Positions 7,884-17,621 are shown, numbered from the stretch's first letter. The stretch: DNA of 63,437 nt from Planctomycetota bacterium (GCA_021413735.1 JAIOPV010000084.1:1-63437); one strand, 5' to 3'. A program made the numbers and translations. The notes: a model not told the origin generated them from the letters alone.

Positions 7884-9321
7884 CTCCCGGCGAGTATATC
7901 CCGGACCCCACAGAGGGGATCACACGGATTGAAGATCTTCCCAAGCCACACATCCAACAACGCACACGAAACTTTCGTTCGCGTCCCTGCCCTCGTTGTG
8001 GGATCTCGGCTGGCCGTTACGCACTCGACACTCGCACCTTACATGATCTGGGCAACACTCACACCGGACGGCCCATCGACCTGTTCGTTACATTCTCCCG
8101 ACATCGCTGCACATACTGTGGCCGTTGCTTCGCTGTGGACATGACGGAACTGGCTTTGCCCAAGCCTCTACACACGTCGCGTCCAAAATCTGGCTGTTCG
8201 CTTGGTGTGCGAAGATGGACTCGCCTACCAAAATGCCAGTTGGCACTTATGGCGTGATCACCGCGTCTTTGTCCCCTACGCCACCATCCAAAACTGGGTC
8301 GAGGCGGCCGGGGGAAAAAAAGGTGGGCACGCTTCCGACCACCTATCTCGACGAGGCACTGGCGAACTTCTCCGGCTACCTGGCCATTGACGAAGTCTAC
8401 GACGGACCATTTTGCATCCTGTCGGTCGTGGACAATCGACAGTACAACCGCCTGGCGTGTTGCGTCTTGGAACACGACCCGACACACGAGGATGTCCGGA
8501 CGTTTCTGAGCAACTTCAAGGAACAACTGGATAAACGCAGCCGAAGTGTCAGCGGCATCACCACCGATGGCTCGACACTTTATCCCAAGGTACTCTTGGA
8601 GCTGTGGCCAAAGGCAACGCACCAACTCTGCGAGTTTCACGTCATCAAAGAGATCAATCTGGCAGTTCTCCGAACGCTGGCCAAGTTGCGTAAGGAGATC
8701 AAGGCGACCATCCCCAAACAACGACGCGGTCGGCCCAGCAAGAAGGACAAAACCCTGACGCGGCGGATCAAGCGGTTGAAGACGTATGTGGCCGAGTTGT
8801 TCGAGCATCGCCACCTGTTCGTGATGCATCACCTGAGCGATTCCCAGAAGAAACTGCTGAGGAAGCTGACCCGTGGTCAGCCGCAGTTGCGGACGCTGCG
8901 GTTGATCATGGACGAGGTGTATCGGTTGTTCGACCGGCGGTGCCGAACTCGGACCGCGTTGGCTCGTTTGAAGAAGTTACGCCACAGAGTCCGGCGTTTC
9001 AAAAAGTTGCGACGAACCTTGGCCAAGCTGTTCAGCCCTGGTTTGGAGAAGGCGTTGTGGTTTTTGGATGATAAGTTGTTGGGAGCGACGAGTAATGCGG
9101 TGGAGAGGTCCAATCGCCGTTTTCGCAAGGCCCAGCAGAGCATCTACAGCATGAGAACCAAACGCCATCTGGAACAGCGGTTGGCGTTGGATATGTACCG
9201 CGAACAACAGTCCGGGAAACGCGCCCAAACACTCACAAGCCTGCATCAGGCTCGATCCCCTGCCAGAATGCTCAAAAAACTGCATCTACCACGCGGTGAT
9301 CCGCAATCCAAGCACGCCTGA
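7880..9321 (+). pseudogene. Zinc-finger DDE transposase with two frameshifts
   Basis: Three frames together encode one transposase. Frame 1 (from 7880, with GAGGAGG seven bases upstream) gives a zinc ribbon (PCPRCG ... CTYCGRCF). Near 8170 the reading must skip one base to continue as YTRRVQNLAVRLVCEDGLAY ... WRDHRVFVPYATIQNWVEAA. At the G5A7 run (8309-8321) it must skip one more base to continue as VGTLPTTYLDEAL, giving the catalytic core FSGYLAIDEVYDG, ITTDGSTLYPK, a leucine-rich helical insert and the final acidic site NAVERSNRRFRKAQQSIYSM. The zinc ribbon plus DDE plan is ISL3-like. Two frameshifts make it inactive unless they are sequencing errors. I could not define terminal inverted repeats. 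Confidence 0.75.
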
Positions 9322-9595
9322 TGCTGAAGTGTCGCTATTTCCGATCATTTGCCACCGGCAACTTATCGTGGTCACAGCAACAACATCTCTGGCAACGGTG
9401 TGCGATGACTTGACATGAAGGTGGCTGAAACCTTGAGGCATTGCCGTTCAGAAGATCTACACGACAGGATCGGGAGGACGAAGCATCACGGGCGATTCGT
9501 GGCGTGACTTTCTTACGGACTGCAGAGTGGCGTGCAAACTCGGAGTAAATCGAGCTTCGGTCCGAATTGGGCGAGTGCATCTCCAGAGGTGGTAA

Positions 9596-9997
9596 ATGAA
9601 GACACCGTTGAAGACGCTGGACGATCTTCGGGGCGACTCGCCCTGTCCGCTGGATAGGGACGAGTTGGCCGGGAGCGACCGTGTCCGCCACTGCGACGTG
9701 TGTGGTCAAGAGGTTCTGAACCTTTCGGCACTCACCCGAGAGGAAGCTGAACGAGCGGTCGCCAACCCAACTGTCGGGTGCGTCCGCCTACTCCGCCGAG
9801 AAGATGGCACGGCGATTACCGCTGACTCACCGGAAGATCGGCGAACCGGGCGGTTGCTTGCTGGGGCGGCAGTCGGGTTGCTCCTGGCCCTCACGGTCGG
9901 GTGTTCGGACACAACCCCTTCTCCGCCGAGGCCAGACGCGGAAGGATGCCTCAAAAGAGACGACAAAGGCAAGTGCGTCCAGTGGATGGGCAAATAG
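9596..9997 (+). CDS. Small Cys-motif protein with C-terminal lipobox-like membrane segment
   Basis: The product is 133 aa, with AGAGGTGG upstream of the ATG. Residues 10-70 form a Cys module seen in planctomycetes and myxobacteria: SPCPLDRDEL, RVRHCDVCGQEVLNLSALT and VGCVRLLRREDGTAIT. The four-Cys spacing suggests metal or redox chemistry, but no function is established. A hydrophobic helix follows (LLAGAAVGLLLALTVGC), with a Cys placed as in a lipobox but internal. The protein ends with a short tail containing two more Cys. Bases 9322-9595 upstream and 9998-10229 downstream hold nothing that I recognise. Confidence 0.65.
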   Translation: MKTPLKTLDDLRGDSPCPLDRDELAGSDRVRHCDVCGQEVLNLSALTREEAERAVANPTVGCVRLLRREDGTAITADSPEDRRTGRLLAGAAVGLLLALTVGCSDTTPSPPRPDAEGCLKRDDKGKCVQWMGK

Positions 9998-10229
9998 CCG
10001 TGGGAGCCACATTTCGTTCGAGAGTGGAGACATGAAGCAACGACAGAGGGCGTCCTCCGTGTCGAGTCCTTCAACAAGCGAATCGCTGGGAACTCGCGGT
10101 GTCCGCGAATCGCGAGCCGCTCGAAGCGTCACGCACGCCGCCTGTCACAGGGCACGGCCCAGCTGGGTACTCCACCGACACCGATTGGTGGAGGCGTGGG
10201 ATGCGGATGCGTGAAGGCCGGGCTCACGG

Positions 10230-12326
10230 CTACTTGTCACGCACCACGATGTAATCGCGAAACGCCCTCCACTTTTCGGCGAACACTTTCTGTTTCTTCT
10301 CGTCGATTGCGTCGGTGTGAGTGACGAGTTTCCCGCCAGATCCCGCACCCATCACATACGTCTTTCCGTTCCGGCCGCCCGAGACCACCCAGCCACGGCT
10401 ACGGCTCTCGTATCGCCCGATCACTTCAGACTCGTCGCGCGGATCGTGCCAGCTCGTGATGCTGAACAGGAGTGCCAGCACCCACGCCCTCTGGTGGGGT
10501 TTCAGTTTGGCGTTCTCCAGTTCGCCGAGCAACTCGGGCACGGCCCTCCACCCGAGCGCAAGAATCTTCCCGGCTGGCGATGCAGGCGTGATGAACTCGT
10601 GATCGGCCTTCGAGTACGTTCCGGCGAGGATTCGCACGCGGTCCTTCTCTTCCAGCGATGCCACGGCAACTTTCACCGCCTCACGAGCTTCCTTGGTCAC
10701 GTCGATGACCCGTGGTTGAACGTGCAGTTTGAACGGTTCCGATCGGCACAACATCAGCCCTGCCGTGTGCAGATCCGACGCAATCTCTTGGCGGTCGTGA
10801 TACTCGACCGTGACGGTGTAGTCGCCGGGCGTGAGGTCGATGAATCGCCGCATGTCGAGAATTGTGGTCCACGATTCGCCGACCTTGAGCGTATTGTAAC
10901 CGGTGAGCCCGCCACCCTCCGGATCTTCACGCGGCTTCACCGGCATCGGGTTCCCCTTGGCGTCGCGCACATTGAACCGCCACCGCTCCTGCCGACCGCT
11001 GCGATAGTCGCCGCCTTCCTGGTAGCCGATGGGGTTCTTCTGGGCATCCTTATTCACCAGTGCCGCGTCGAGGATCGGCAGGTTCGGGAAGATGCTCTCT
11101 TCCTGCTCCGGTCCGCCCAGGATGATCGGCAACGGATCGGGTTTGTTCTGCGACCGACGGAGCGCCGTGAGAAGTTCGAGGTTCGGATGCCGGAGCCAGG
11201 CCGTGTGCGAGTCAACATTCTGGCGGGCTTTGAGAAGTTCGTCGTGTTTGCGAGTGAGATAGCCGGTGATCGTCGGCCCCTTGCGGCGGGCCATTTCCAG
11301 CAGATACTCGACCTTCCGCGTGTGATCCGCGAGGCGGTCGAAGGCGGCGCATATCTCGATGTCGGTGAGTCCGGAGAAGTGCGAGCGGGAGGCTTCCTCC
11401 ACCAGTCGTTCGGCCTCACCGACCTTCCCGAGCGATCCCTGAATCATGCTCATGATGGCGAGCGGTTTCGCGAGGCGAGGGTGTCGCTTTCCGTAAAGCT
11501 CGTGCAGAAGGCCGATTGCCTTCTGTTGCGTCACGGCGGCGAGTTCGACCTTCCGTTGAGCGCCGTAAATGCGGGCGAGTTCGGTCCAGTAGTCCACCAG
11601 CGTGTAGTTCCGCTCGCCGCGTGCTTTCTTCACGAGTTCGATTGCCCTCAGCAGGCGTTTCTCCGCGAGGGGCAATTCGGTCGTGTCGTCCCATGTGATT
11701 GCCCGCGCCGCGGCGAGCAGGCATGGCGCGAGTCGCACATCGTTGGGCGGCAGCGCCTTCTCCTGAATCTTCAGCGAGTCCTCGGCATCGGAAGCTACTG
11801 TCCGTCCTTGCATCCCAATCGCTAGGAGCGGCAACGCCTCGTAGGGTCGCCACATCGCGTGGCGTGTGTGAATAGACTGCGCGATGTCGAAGTGATCTCT
11901 CGGGAGCTTCTTGGTCCGCATTTCCCAAGCGAGGTGGGTGAGTTGCGCTGCTTCGCGGTCGATCCCGAGTGCCGCACACGCACGGGCTTGCAGATCAAGA
12001 CAGCGAGCCACCTCCGGCGACTCGGCACCGTACTTCCGAGCCAGAGTCACCCACAGGTTCCGGCACAGTTGCTCGGCCTGGACGTACTTCCCGCGGGCGA
12101 GTCGCACCTCTGCCAACCGGAACGACGTTCCCGGCCGGTCGAAGTGGTCATGCGCGGTGGCGAACTCCTTTTCCGCCACATCCAGGCGACCATCGGCAAA
12201 CGCGGCTTCGCCGGCCGCCATGTAAAGCAGCCAGTCACGCTCTGCCCGACTCTGCGTGTAGCGGTTCGGGCGGTCTGATTCGGAGAACGGGAGCAGCAAG
12301 AAAGCAATCAGACCTGCCCAGCGCAT
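10230..12326 (-). CDS. Secreted TPR-repeat protein, 698 aa
   Basis: The start is taken at the ATG at 12326, preceded by GGGG seven bases upstream, giving the signal peptide MRWAGLIAFLLLPFSES; an upstream ATG at 12347 would add seven residues. The N-terminal half is tetratricopeptide-like (AAGEAAFADGRLDVAEKEFA; RLARGKYVQAEQLCRNLWVT; VELAAVTQQKAIGLLHELYG), in the style of planctomycetal TPR proteins. The C-terminal half has a beta-sandwich-like region (PGDYTVTVEYHDRQ) and a helical region. It is likely periplasmic or extracytoplasmic. No enzymatic motif is seen. Bases 12327-12694 upstream show no gene. Confidence 0.75.
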   Translation of the reverse strand: MRWAGLIAFLLLPFSESDRPNRYTQSRAERDWLLYMAAGEAAFADGRLDVAEKEFATAHDHFDRPGTSFRLAEVRLARGKYVQAEQLCRNLWVTLARKYGAESPEVARCLDLQARACAALGIDREAAQLTHLAWEMRTKKLPRDHFDIAQSIHTRHAMWRPYEALPLLAIGMQGRTVASDAEDSLKIQEKALPPNDVRLAPCLLAAARAITWDDTTELPLAEKRLLRAIELVKKARGERNYTLVDYWTELARIYGAQRKVELAAVTQQKAIGLLHELYGKRHPRLAKPLAIMSMIQGSLGKVGEAERLVEEASRSHFSGLTDIEICAAFDRLADHTRKVEYLLEMARRKGPTITGYLTRKHDELLKARQNVDSHTAWLRHPNLELLTALRRSQNKPDPLPIILGGPEQEESIFPNLPILDAALVNKDAQKNPIGYQEGGDYRSGRQERWRFNVRDAKGNPMPVKPREDPEGGGLTGYNTLKVGESWTTILDMRRFIDLTPGDYTVTVEYHDRQEIASDLHTAGLMLCRSEPFKLHVQPRVIDVTKEAREAVKVAVASLEEKDRVRILAGTYSKADHEFITPASPAGKILALGWRAVPELLGELENAKLKPHQRAWVLALLFSITSWHDPRDESEVIGRYESRSRGWVVSGGRNGKTYVMGAGSGGKLVTHTDAIDEKKQKVFAEKWRAFRDYIVVRDK

Positions 12327-12694
12327 CGCGAAATCCCCGGAGAACACGAGCCGCAGGCGATTGCCGCGGCTACACGCACGCTACCGTGAGAACGTGCGCC
12401 GGTCAAATCCGTTGGGTATTCAGCACGGATCGCTTCGGGACGGCACATTGCAGCTATTGTTGGGCGGGCAGATAACTGACCGAATATTGTGGTCCGCAGC
12501 GAGCCGTCGATAGATCTGCGTGATGGCGTGCCGCTGCTTGGGCGGCGAGGTCAGATCCTGGGTGAGGATGTTATCGACGAGTCCGCGGACAGCAAGGACG
12601 TAGCGGGTCGCAGCGCCCGCTCAGCGGTGACTACCGGAGCGACTGGGAGGACCGCCACCCTCACCGACGGAGTCTGGATCGCGGGGGTTGTTTC

Positions 12695-15130
12695 TCACTT
12701 TCGATTCAGTCGCTCCAATGCGCGTTTCGCCTCCTGGGTGCGGAATGCAGACTGATCACCGGTCGCGAGGTCATTGAGTAACTTCTGAGCACCCTCGGAT
12801 CCGAGCGATTCGATTACCTCAACCGCGCGAGCGTCACGGATTACGCCAGGACCGTTCTCGCCCTTTATGATGGGCTTCAAGTTCTGTTTCATCACCCTCA
12901 AGGTGGCGTCCGGATCGCTGGCGAGGCGTGCCATCCTGAGGTACGCATCCGGAGCGCTGGAGTCGAGCCAACCCCAGAGTTTCATGGGGTCGGTTTCCTT
13001 CTTGAGATCATCCGGCAGCGGCACGTTCTGGAGTCGCATGTCCCACACAAGAACGGTGTGATCGTTACTCGAAGTGAGCAGTCGAGAACCGTCCGGAGTG
13101 AAGCCGAGTACGTGAGCGGCGCCACGATGCACAAACCTGCGTCGCATGGCGCCACTTGCCGACTCGAACAGGTTGACTTCGTCTGGGAGCTCCTCCGATG
13201 CCCAGGCGTAATGCCCGCCCGTCGGTGAGAGCGAGATGTGGGGATAATTGGTCGGGAACCCTCCCTCTGTGTACCCGAGCCGGAATCGCGAGACTTGTTT
13301 GCCTGTGCCAGCCTCGAAGACGAGCAGGTCGTCATTTTTTCGGTACGCGACACCCAGACTTGGTGCCGACTGGAGTGAGTGCAAAGGACGAATGGAATCG
13401 ACGTGTGGTGCGTTCCAGGCAAACTGAAGGGCTTTCCCAGTCTTCGAGTCACAGCAGATTGACGATTTCACGTTGTGGAAGATCACGGAACCATCAACCG
13501 AAAAGCCCGGTGTGAAGCCGGTCGAGCGCAGAGTGTCGGGATCCGCTTCCCACCTGAACCGCTTGTTACCACTCGGCCAGTCCCACACCTCACACCCAGC
13601 CACGACGACGTCCCGTGTGAGGGCTGATTTGCCGTCGGGAGAGAACGCCACCAGTCGCGGCCCAAGTTCAGCCATATCACCTGGGAGGGGAACCTCGTTG
13701 CCGCTCTGAAGGTCTCGTGCGATCAACTTCTTGTTGGTGCCGTAGAGAATCATCGTTCCGTCGGGCGTGAACCTCGGTTCGTTGAGGTAGCTTCTGTTTT
13801 CCCCGTCCAAGACTGGCGAGTCGGTAAACGCCCGGAGTTCCTTCCCGGTCGCGAAATCCCACAACCGGGTCGTTTCGTCGGCCGCCCAAGTCAACAGGCG
13901 TTTGCCATCGGGTGAAAGTTGGGCGTGATTGACTGGAGATCGGTGTCCCGCGACGTCATTGATCGGTCTCAACGTCTTGGCGTCCCACAGTCGGATGATG
14001 CCGTCGCAGTCCGCGGTGGCCATGCGGGTTCCGTCGGCGGACACGGCGGTGGCCGTTGGCGTGGACGTATGGCCCCTGAGTTGACGGAGTTCCTTCCCGC
14101 TCTCCAAGTCGACGATGCGAGTTCGCAGACTGCGTGCTTCTACGTGAATGCGACCCGTGGGGAAGCAGAGGTTGGCGGCTGGGTGGCTTCCCTCCAGGAT
14201 TTCGTAAGACCGATCGTTCTTCCCTTCGGGCAGCGGTTGCAGAGGTATGGTTCGACGCTTCCCTGTTGCGAGATCGACCAGATCGTAGCCATCTGGTTTT
14301 GTGTCAACGAGTGCGCCACCGTCGTGAGTGAGTGCGGGGAAGTACCACATTTTCGGGTCGTCACTGAGCCACGGAATGTACGTCACGTTGACGGGTTTGG
14401 TCGCTTTCGCCGTGGCGACGTCCCAGGGAGTCGCGGCGCAATTACCGTCCAGGGTGTTCCGAAGTGGTCGAAAGGTGACAACAGTCTTTCCATTTCCCGA
14501 GATCCGGACTGCACGTGCGTTTTCGGAACCAAGGTCGAGTGCTGCAACTTGCTTGAGCTTCTTCGCAGTGTCTGCTGGCTTCAACTCGAAGACGTGGACC
14601 GCGTATTTCTCCTTGGCCGACTTCCACAATGCCGCGACTCGCTCACCGTCTGCGCCAAGGTCGAAATCGATGTACTCGTCCCCGCCCTTCGGGCGATCCG
14701 CGATGACTCGCCATTCACCTGAATGATTGAACTTTGCCTCCAAGACGGGTGGCGGTTCGGCGCTCGGATCGGTGAACTCCCAGACTAGGAAATCGTCGGG
14801 AGAAATTCTCTGAGCGTTAACCCGGATGAAGATAGCATAGCCGCCCTTCGGCCCCCATACGCACCCCTTCAATAGCTCGTTATTCACCTTCTGTCCGCGG
14901 AGCGGTTGTCCAGTCGCCGCGTCCCAGACCGTGAGCACGCTGACCCCGCCGGCGACCGGTCTAGCGGTGGCGAACTGTGTGCCATTCGGAGAAAAGGATA
15001 TGTGATGCACTCCGCTTCCCGCTCGGAAGCGATCGTCCCCGAGACGCAGGAGCACGCCAGGCGGCAGATCGGCAGCAAATGTGGCTGGCGAGAAGAGGAA
15101 AAAGACGCCGAGGAACGCAACATGCCGCAT
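12695..15130 (-). CDS. Secreted WD40-repeat protein, 811 aa
   Basis: A signal peptide (MRHVAFLGVFFLFSPATFAA) is followed by WD40/propeller repeats such as ISFSPNGTQFATA, VSADGTRMATADCDGIIRLW, LSPDGKRLLTWAADETTRLW and FTPDGSRLLTSSNDHTVLVW. The last 110 residues are a helical module (LWGWLDSSAPDAYLRMARLA ... LERLNRK) that in Gemmataceae usually follows WD40 repeats in sigma-factor fusions. Here the sigma and membrane parts are absent and replaced by a signal peptide. It is a stand-alone leftward gene. A scaffold or interaction role is inferred from the fold only. Confidence 0.8.
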   Translation of the reverse strand: MRHVAFLGVFFLFSPATFAADLPPGVLLRLGDDRFRAGSGVHHISFSPNGTQFATARPVAGGVSVLTVWDAATGQPLRGQKVNNELLKGCVWGPKGGYAIFIRVNAQRISPDDFLVWEFTDPSAEPPPVLEAKFNHSGEWRVIADRPKGGDEYIDFDLGADGERVAALWKSAKEKYAVHVFELKPADTAKKLKQVAALDLGSENARAVRISGNGKTVVTFRPLRNTLDGNCAATPWDVATAKATKPVNVTYIPWLSDDPKMWYFPALTHDGGALVDTKPDGYDLVDLATGKRRTIPLQPLPEGKNDRSYEILEGSHPAANLCFPTGRIHVEARSLRTRIVDLESGKELRQLRGHTSTPTATAVSADGTRMATADCDGIIRLWDAKTLRPINDVAGHRSPVNHAQLSPDGKRLLTWAADETTRLWDFATGKELRAFTDSPVLDGENRSYLNEPRFTPDGTMILYGTNKKLIARDLQSGNEVPLPGDMAELGPRLVAFSPDGKSALTRDVVVAGCEVWDWPSGNKRFRWEADPDTLRSTGFTPGFSVDGSVIFHNVKSSICCDSKTGKALQFAWNAPHVDSIRPLHSLQSAPSLGVAYRKNDDLLVFEAGTGKQVSRFRLGYTEGGFPTNYPHISLSPTGGHYAWASEELPDEVNLFESASGAMRRRFVHRGAAHVLGFTPDGSRLLTSSNDHTVLVWDMRLQNVPLPDDLKKETDPMKLWGWLDSSAPDAYLRMARLASDPDATLRVMKQNLKPIIKGENGPGVIRDARAVEVIESLGSEGAQKLLNDLATGDQSAFRTQEAKRALERLNRK

Positions 15131-15309
15131 AGGGCACCATTCACAATTGAACCTTCACTCCGCAAACCGAAGCCAACGGAAATGCAAACGACTAACGCGG
15201 CATCACGTTGGCGAGAGCGCGACAAATAGACACGGAAATGGAGTGAATCTCCAATAATGGTAGTTTCTGCAACCAGCCTCTTGGATCGTCCGCGAGGATT
15301 GACATCGCG

Positions 15310-15360
15310 GAGTAGCATTGGTGTGGGGTCTGTCGCCGCAAGCCATTCCGCCTCGGTCAT
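15310..15360 (-). pseudogene. N-terminal shard of a TIGR02996-class protein
   Basis: The reading MTEAEWLAATDPTPML is the characteristic opening of a large Gemmataceae protein group, but the similarity stops after 16 residues. It is joined upstream, in the same frame, to the IS110 fragment. This is a rearrangement scar; the rest of 15131-15371 shows nothing else recognisable. Confidence 0.5.
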
Positions 15361-15371
15361 CGGTCGCCCCA

Positions 15372-15610
15372 GCCCGCGCATTACGACGAGCGAACCCGGG
15401 TGTCGAGCGAGAAGCTTCGTGAGTTCGGCGGGCGTGGTGTCGAACGTGCGGAAGGAATGTTCGCGAGACGATCGTTGGTAAACGCACGCGACGCTCTTGT
15501 ACCGCCCGAGGTCCATGGCCAAAATGGTGTCCGTTGTGGTCGTCATCGCAAGCCTCCGAACGTGAAGGGCAATCACCCTTCACACTAACGCACACGGCTT
15601 GCATGGATTC
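15372..15610 (-). mobile_element. Truncated second copy of the IS1111-type element (5' end only)
   Basis: From 15546 leftward the frame matches the first ~43 residues of the intact transposase at 18744-19811 (TDTILAMDLGRYKSVACVYQ; FDTTPAELTKLLARHP), then diverges. Upstream DNA 15547-15610 is nearly identical to that of the intact copy, including the terminal region CACGGCTTGCATGGATTC. As in the intact copy, the next bases form an attC right half (TTTCGGC at 15611-15617), one base off from GTTCGGC. The left part of this element and the left half of its attC are gone. Confidence 0.8.
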
Positions 15611-15636
15611 TTTCGGCGGCAAGGAGCAGTCGGGGC

Positions 15637-15987
15637 ATGGTGCCATCATCGCGGACACCGGAAGGCACGCCGCACCGCTGCCCGGTTTGTGGCAAGACGT
15701 CAGCGGTCGAGCCATCGTACCCAGACAGCGATTCGTGCTGTCCGAACTGCGGTCAGCTACTTTGGTGGTTCCGTGATCGCCTCAGTCGAGATGCCCGTAA
15801 CGCTCCAGATCGCATAACACTTTGCAGTTCTTTCATCGAAGACATTGGCACCGATTCCCTTGAAATAGTCGAGTTGGTCATGGAGTTGGAAGAGGAGTTC
15901 GAGGTTACGATTCCTGATGACGAGGCGGAACGGATCAAGACCGTGGCGGATGCGATCCGGTACATCGAACAACACCAGCGGAAGTAG
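15637..15987 (+). CDS. Zinc-ribbon acyl carrier protein (cassette 1)
   Basis: The 116-residue protein starts after AAGGAG in the attC trailer. Residues 14-44 form a zinc ribbon (RCPVCGK ... [16 protein letters not shown]). Residues 60-113 are an acyl/peptidyl carrier domain with [20 protein letters not shown], where the Ser of the DSLE motif would carry 4'-phosphopantetheine, followed by [20 protein letters not shown]. It resembles a fatty-acid ACP, but the finger is an addition. It sits as a free cassette with no ketosynthase nearby, so its partner is unknown. The stop is three bases before the next attC. Confidence 0.8.
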   Translation: MVPSSRTPEGTPHRCPVCGKTSAVEPSYPDSDSCCPNCGQLLWWFRDRLSRDARNAPDRITLCSSFIEDIGTDSLEIVELVMELEEEFEVTIPDDEAERIKTVADAIRYIEQHQRK

Positions 15988-15989
15988 CC

Positions 15990-16089
15990 GCCGAACATGG
16001 GCGTTGCACTTGACCTGGGCCGGCATGACGGTTTTCCGCGACACCACGTTCCTTGCAGCCGGCCCGGCAAGTGAAGGGTGTCGTTCGGC
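15990..16089 (+). other. attC site after cassette 1
   Basis: The site has R'' GCCGAAC at 15990-15996 and R' GTTCGGC at 16083-16089. The left arm TTGCACTTGACC plus GGGCCGGC pairs with the right arm (reverse complement TTCACTTGCCGGGCCGGC), leaving a G unpaired in the left arm at the same place as in the other sites. It is 100 bp long. Confidence 0.8.
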
Positions 16090-16105
16090 GGCGGAGGGCT
16101 TGCGG

Positions 16106-16468
16106 GTGGCTGAGGTGCAGCTGCGAAGATGGGGTTGCCTCACGGCTATCGCCCTGCTGCTAATCGCTACCGGGGCGCTGACCGCGTGGGTGTACTGGCA
16201 GGGGTGCTTCTCGCACGCCAATTACACGCGCATCCGGGACAGCATGAGCCGGGAGCAGGTTGCCGAGCTGCTCGGCTCGTCGGGCGAGGAGACGAAGTCG
16301 ATCCCGTGCCACCCATCGTATGTTCAGAAGCCGGGGTATCCGCCGGGCTGGACGGGGGTGGTGTGGGGCGACACCTTCATCCACTGGCAGGACGGTTCTC
16401 GGGGCGTCTACGTCGGGTTCGTCGAGGGGCGGGTCGTCAGCAAGTGCTACTTGGAGCCAAGTCTCTGA
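16106..16468 (+). CDS. Single-pass membrane protein with BamE/SmpA-like domain (cassette 2)
   Basis: The GTG at 16106 is eight bases after GGAGG, giving 120 residues. The start MAEVQLRRWG is followed by one membrane helix (CLTAIALLLIATGALTAWVY). The extracytoplasmic part has the SmpA/OmlA-like pattern IRDSMSREQVAELLGSSGEE ... WGDTFIHWQ ... GVYVGFVEGRVVSKCYLE. BamE proteins are outer-membrane assembly lipoproteins, but this one keeps a transmembrane anchor instead of a lipobox, so I claim only the fold. Its stop is 13 bases before the next attC. Confidence 0.7.
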   Translation: MAEVQLRRWGCLTAIALLLIATGALTAWVYWQGCFSHANYTRIRDSMSREQVAELLGSSGEETKSIPCHPSYVQKPGYPPGWTGVVWGDTFIHWQDGSRGVYVGFVEGRVVSKCYLEPSL

Positions 16469-16481
16469 CCGAGCAAAGGCA

Positions 16482-16578
16482 CGCCGAACCCGTCGCTGCA
16501 CCGGACCGCCGGGGCACGTAGACTTTCCCAGATTCATAGCTCCCTGTCCCCCCCCGGCCGGTGAGCTGGTTGTTCGGC
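16482..16578 (+). other. attC site after cassette 2
   Basis: The site has R'' at 16482-16488 and R' at 16572-16578, 97 bp in all. The left arm CGCTGCACCGGACC pairs with the right arm (reverse complement GCTCACCGGCC), leaving an extra G and an extra A unpaired. The trailer CACAAGAGGGCGC follows. Confidence 0.8.
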
Positions 16579-16599
16579 CACAAGAGGGCGCTGCATCGC

Positions 16600-17610
16600 A
16601 TGCCTACGCTGATTATTTCCGGCCCCGCGCAGGCGTTCGCCAAGAATCCCCGCGCCTCCAAGCCAATCACAGATCGAAAAACACTCACCCGCTTTCACGG
16701 CTTGGTATCAGAGGAAGCATGCGCCGACATTTTCGACGAGTCGCGATTGACCAAACTCAAGCTTTCCGGCGGACGACTTCGCTTCGTTTTCGACGACAAG
16801 ACGTCATCGCTTCGGATCGTCACCGCTTACCATGTGCCTCGTCAACTAACTGAGCTGGAAACCCAGCTCGTTGTTGACGCGACCAAAGAACAATGGAGCG
16901 ACGGCTGCGGCAGTGGTAGTTTCGATAACTTTCATGGCACCGTGCTCTCAACAGCGCTGGCGATGGCGCTCCTCAACTCGGGGCATTCGAAAGATGACAT
17001 CGGCGACTATTTCGTCGATGCTTTCCCGTCCGCTGAGGACGAGGAAACTCGCGTCGAATTCGTGAAGGTGGACGCCGAGAAAACGGATTCCGATTATTTG
17101 CAAGAAGCGGCAGCATGGGGTGAGCCGCAGGCGCAGTACCAATTTGCCCGACAGCTTGAAGAAGGAGACGGCGTCAAGAAAAACAAACCCTTGGCGTTCG
17201 AAAACTACCAAAGGGCCGCCGCTCAAGGGCACTCGTTGGCCCTCACGTTTCTCGGCTTGTGCTTTGAGCGTGGCACCGGGACTACCAAGGATCTCAAGCG
17301 CGGCGTCGAGTGCTTCGAGAAGGCCGCCAAGCAGGGTTTGCCGCTCGCCATGCATTGCTTGGGCGAATGCTACTTCGAGGGACGCGGTGTTGCAGCGAAC
17401 CCCGTCGAAGGCATCAAGTGGTATCGCCGCGGCTCCGAACTTGGTGACGTGGGTTGCACCGCTCAACTCGGGGACTGCTACGAGTACGGGAATGGCGTTC
17501 CGGTAGACCTTCAGCAAGCTCTGGAACTTTATGAACGCTGCATAGAGAATGGTTTCGATGCTGTTGAGCCGGCTCTCAAGCGTGTCAATAAACAACTGAA
17601 GAAGAAGTGA
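16600..17610 (+). CDS. Sel1-repeat protein (cassette 3)
   Basis: Taking the ATG at 16600, 21 bases after R', gives 336 residues; an in-frame ATG at 16561 lies inside the attC stem and is rejected. The N-terminal ~170 residues are not recognised. The C-terminal half has four Sel1/TPR-like repeats, for example AAAWGEPQAQYQFARQLEEG, YQRAAAQGHSLALTFLGLCF, FEKAAKQGLPLAMHCLGECY and YRRGSELGDVGCTAQLGDCY. Sel1 repeats mediate protein-protein contacts. It ends in VNKQLKKK, 12 bases before the next attC. Confidence 0.8.
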   Translation: MPTLIISGPAQAFAKNPRASKPITDRKTLTRFHGLVSEEACADIFDESRLTKLKLSGGRLRFVFDDKTSSLRIVTAYHVPRQLTELETQLVVDATKEQWSDGCGSGSFDNFHGTVLSTALAMALLNSGHSKDDIGDYFVDAFPSAEDEETRVEFVKVDAEKTDSDYLQEAAAWGEPQAQYQFARQLEEGDGVKKNKPLAFENYQRAAAQGHSLALTFLGLCFERGTGTTKDLKRGVECFEKAAKQGLPLAMHCLGECYFEGRGVAANPVEGIKWYRRGSELGDVGCTAQLGDCYEYGNGVPVDLQQALELYERCIENGFDAVEPALKRVNKQLKKK

Positions 17611-17621
17611 TGCAACGGCAG

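Noticed and set aside
7590-9370. Terminal inverted repeats for the zinc-finger transposase
   Set aside because: The only similarity I found between the flanks (AGTGT...CTATTTCC) is in direct, not inverted, orientation and is too weak.
10317-11825. A 502-residue plus-strand frame
   Set aside because: Antisense shadow of the secreted TPR gene; composition is atypical and no domain is seen.
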